A program made the position numbers and the translations under genes. 44,447 nucleotides of DNA, taken from Verrucomicrobia bacterium SCGC AAA164-M04 (GTDB taxonomy: Bacteria > Verrucomicrobiota > Verrucomicrobiae > Verrucomicrobiales > Akkermansiaceae). Location: NCBI GenBank assembly GCA_000383735.1, contig KB912146.1, forward strand, positions 34,532 through 78,978. Reading direction: 5' to 3'. How positions within the stretch are numbered: the first letter of the stretch is position 1; the number at the start of each line of letters is the position of its first letter. Shown here piece after piece: positions 42,516 through 44,447 of this stretch. A model generated the notes under the pieces. It saw only the letters and a list, made by a program, of their open reading frames with translations. It searched no databases and had not been told where the DNA came from.

Positions 42516-42532
42516 ATGAGTGCCAAAGATAA
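42428..42532 (+). CDS. Possible 34-residue leader or gene remnant
   Basis: A frame beginning MTTTEQSALITSIRTIFREE runs for 34 codons and overlaps the start of the next frame. The first 20 residues resemble the N-terminal part of some short excisionase or helix-turn-helix proteins, but the DNA-binding part is missing. It could be a remnant of a mobile-element regulator or chance. The assignment is weak. Confidence 0.2.
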   Translation: MTTTEQSALITSIRTIFREEMIHLVRCIRNECQR

Positions 42533-43100
42533 TCCGGTCGAGCTACCAAGAAAGCTGCTCATATCTCACAAGAAGTCCCCTGCCGAAGACGGTGAGGTCT
42601 TTCTTTTAGAGCACACTGATGGAACCACAGAAAGCGCGTGGAATCTAATTGCAGCAGATGCAGGGCATCAAGATATCAATGGTTGCAATCTTGATCATCT
42701 CGATATCCACGGGAATTATTATTGGGGGACTTGTGGTTTAGTAGAATCAGAAAGCGTTATCATCTCGGATTACGAGCTCGAAATAGTCTTCAATGTTTGG
42801 ACCGATCACCACGAAGATGATGTTGATTGCGAATCAAAATGGTTCGTGACGATTCCTCAACGATCCTTATACCAATTCGGAGAATGGATTTGGGAATGTG
42901 ATATTGAGCTCTACTATAGCAGTGACATATTGGGTTTAGTTAAAGAAAACACGAATGATGGAAAGACAGCTCTAGATCTTCTGTCTTCAAAACCACTCCC
43001 CGATTCACACCCACTATTTAACCAATACGTGGTCGGTGGGAGAGGGTTCAATAGACCTAAAAAAGATAAGCAAGAAGGAGATCAAAGAAGTCAGGATTAA
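42516..43100 (+). CDS. Acidic protein of unknown function
   Basis: The 194-residue protein has no signal peptide or membrane segment and is rich in Asp, Glu and Trp (FNVWTDHHEDDVDCESKWF and YQFGEWIWECDIELYYSSD). A basic tail closes it (RPKKDKQEGDQRSQD). No family is recognised. ATG 42516 is used; the frame is open from a TTG at 42498. It is the only plus-strand protein gene between the esterase-like gene and the tRNA, and is probably accessory. Composition differs from the core genes of the window, being more A/T-rich. Confidence 0.6.
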   Translation: MSAKDNPVELPRKLLISHKKSPAEDGEVFLLEHTDGTTESAWNLIAADAGHQDINGCNLDHLDIHGNYYWGTCGLVESESVIISDYELEIVFNVWTDHHEDDVDCESKWFVTIPQRSLYQFGEWIWECDIELYYSSDILGLVKENTNDGKTALDLLSSKPLPDSHPLFNQYVVGGRGFNRPKKDKQEGDQRSQD

Positions 43101-43537
43101 AGGAATTCTGATACTTTTCGTTTCCCCCTTCTTCAAACGACTCAGCTGACCGACTCATTTTTAACGCTCAACATCTAGGACGGCTCTCAATCCTTTGTCA
43201 GGCCAATCTATCCGTGGTGTTACCCCTAGTATCCTGCCTTGGCCGCTTGAAAATCACGGAAGAGTTTTGACTTGGTAACCGAGATGGATTTCGTGTCGAG
43301 AGACCCCTCTCGGGCCAACCCATTTATTTTCGCTTTCCAATAGTAATTCCCGTAACTAGAAACAACCAGATCCGTGATGTCCGTCGATTTTAATTCCATG
43401 CTTTCCAGCTATAAATGCCAGAGTAACCTGGCTAGGTGTTGTGAAACTCAGGCCGGCCTTACCGCTTGTCCTTGGTCTTTTGAGACAGTTGGTCATCACG
43501 TTGAATCCTTTATAAAAACAAGGATTAAAGACAAAAA
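43101..43537. other. 437-bp region before the tRNA, no gene seen
   Basis: No open frame with protein-like composition was found. The last 50 bases contain the likely tRNA promoter and a small inverted repeat (AATCCTT and AAGGATT, 43504-43526). The rest may be gene debris, but I could not match it to anything in the window. Confidence 0.4.
43489..43516 (+). promoter_or_regulatory. Candidate promoter of the tRNA gene
   Basis: TTGGTC at 43489-43494 and TATAAA at 43511-43516 are separated by 16 bp and would start transcription about 15 bases before the tRNA. A second choice is TTGAAT (43501) with ATTAAA (43524). The AATCCTT/AAGGATT inverted repeat spans the -10 region. Confidence 0.35.
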
Positions 43538-43610
<73 letters not shown>

Positions 43611-43621
43611 CTTTTCACAAT

Positions 43622-44447
43622 CTAAGGCTGACCGAGATAGATCAGCCCTGAGTTCGCGTCTAGAAGAGCCTGACCTTTTGTCAGGAAATCCATTCCCAAG
43701 ATTCCGTCCACAGGCCGGCCAGTCGAGTCCCGGAAATATTTACGGACGGTTCCGAGCGGAGCAACCGAAACGTCGAACACAGACACCTTAACCTGGCCAA
43801 AAATCAAATTCTGTAACCTTGCATGTCGCAGCGGAATACGATCACCCGAGGCGTCGATCATCCGTGAGTTAGTGGCGTAGCTCTGCAAATTGAAGCGGTC
43901 AAAGCTTTCGGCAGCCATTACGGAAACTTCAGCTCCAGTATCGACGACCCAGGAAACCGGAACACCCTGCAGGGTTCCGATTAGGATTAAGTGCGGCAAT
44001 CGGCCCGCGGTCCCCAACCTGAAAATCTGTTTCCCTAAATCCGGGCGCACCCCAAGAGGTAAAGGCCCCATTCTATGGGGACGTGAGGGCCCCGAATTCG
44101 GAACCCACATTTGCCCCGACGGGATGTCGACCAGAGCGCCGGTCGCCGCAAGAGCATCTAATCCAATTTGACCCGCATAGCTACTTGTCGAAGTCTTACG
44201 TTCCGGGCTGGGTGCGATCGTAAACGGAAATCGAACCGCCTTCATCCCACCGATCTCAAGAGTTCCATATCCCCTTCCACTAGAAACCTCGCGCCCCAGC
44301 GCGCCACGAGTAATGACCCGAACTGAGCGATCTTCGATCACTCCAGCTGAAGTCGCCAATTGCTTATCAAGGTCTGTACTATTTGCCCCCGAATCGATTA
44401 AAAAACGCATGGGCTTCCCGTTGACCTTAAAGACACCAGAGTAACGG
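43622..44447 (-). CDS. Retropepsin-like aspartic protease with two active-site motifs (5' end outside window)
   Basis: The frame is open to the window edge, so the N-terminus lies beyond 44447. About 275 residues are visible. There are two D[ST]G motifs: FLIDSGANST at the start and WVVDTGAEVSVM about 155 residues later. Each is followed by a hydrophobic-hydrophobic-Gly segment: IGLDALAATGALVDIPSG and ILGMDFLTKGQALLDANSG. This is a tandem duplication of the retropepsin fold, so a single chain could form both halves of the active site. The first 95 bases match the N-terminal part of the lipoprotein gene at 37819, so a lipoprotein signal is likely upstream. It converges with the tRNA. Confidence 0.82.
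   Translation of the reverse strand, partial: RYSGVFKVNGKPMRFLIDSGANSTDLDKQLATSAGVIEDRSVRVITRGALGREVSSGRGYGTLEIGGMKAVRFPFTIAPSPERKTSTSSYAGQIGLDALAATGALVDIPSGQMWVPNSGPSRPHRMGPLPLGVRPDLGKQIFRLGTAGRLPHLILIGTLQGVPVSWVVDTGAEVSVMAAESFDRFNLQSYATNSRMIDASGDRIPLRHARLQNLIFGQVKVSVFDVSVAPLGTVRKYFRDSTGRPVDGILGMDFLTKGQALLDANSGLIYLGQP
44353..44447 (-). repeat. Right copy of the 95-bp inverted repeat
   Basis: This is the exact reverse complement of 37974-38068. The identity reaches the last base of the window, so the repeat is at least 95 bp and probably longer. The inner border (44353) falls at the same codon position as in the left copy. Confidence 0.95.

Overview
The window looks like chromosomal DNA of a Gram-negative bacterium of the PVC group, most likely a Verrucomicrobiota. 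This is inferred from gene content, not from a marker comparison. Supporting traits are an ECF-type sigma factor overlapping a Ser/Thr kinase with PEGA and FGE-like modules, a CAAX-type protease of the kind found in PEP-CTERM organisms, a Rho whose N-terminus is an Asn-Arg repeat, zinc-free L31 and L33, a DUF4250 protein, many lipoproteins, and little use of strong Shine-Dalgarno sites with frequent GTG and TTG starts.

Positions 1-5172 carry a plus-strand run: the 3' part of a phosphofructokinase, an Lrp/AsnC regulator, a class I aminotransferase, a CPBP protease and a membrane-anchored beta-helix protein. Positions 5180-6981 carry a minus-strand run: a small membrane protein, an orphan OppF-type ATPase and pgsA. 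Positions 7034-11237 carry rsmA fused to a Nudix domain, a ModF-like double ATPase and a secreted GHL10-type hydrolase. Positions 11241-13197 hold accD, a small acidic protein, rpmE (type B) and DUF4250. Positions 13413-16871 are a complete Rbs-like sugar ABC operon (lipoprotein binding protein, double ATPase, permease).

Positions 17007-21328 hold a minus-strand nuoDEF cluster for complex I, bracketed by two small lipoprotein genes. A perfect 26-bp palindrome with a TGTGA-N6-TCACA core lies just upstream of nuoD. Positions 21392-27430 hold an aldo/keto reductase relative with altered catalytic residues, a coiled-coil membrane protein, a Bax-inhibitor-1 protein, a DUF3820 protein, an EEP-family nuclease/phosphatase, dnaX and a free-methionine sulfoxide reductase. 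Positions 27516-31171 hold the overlapping sigma factor, kinase and OsmC genes. Next come hpf and rho on the minus strand, then rpmG, rpsR, an AGCS alanine/sodium symporter and a UvrD-type helicase.

Positions 37819-44447 are an accessory-looking region. Its ends carry a perfect inverted repeat of at least 95 bp (37974-38068 and 44353-44447). The repeat lies inside two aspartic-protease-like genes that face each other and share the repeat-encoded segment with its DSGA motif, but have different C-terminal parts. Recombination between the repeats would invert about 6.3 kb and exchange the 3' halves of the two genes in frame. Inside the segment are a DUF2061 gene and its decayed duplicate, a large lipoprotein ending in a DnaJ-like zinc-binding motif, a secreted esterase-like hydrolase, an unknown acidic protein and a tRNA with anticodon CAT. 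This is the most promising part of the window for something undescribed.
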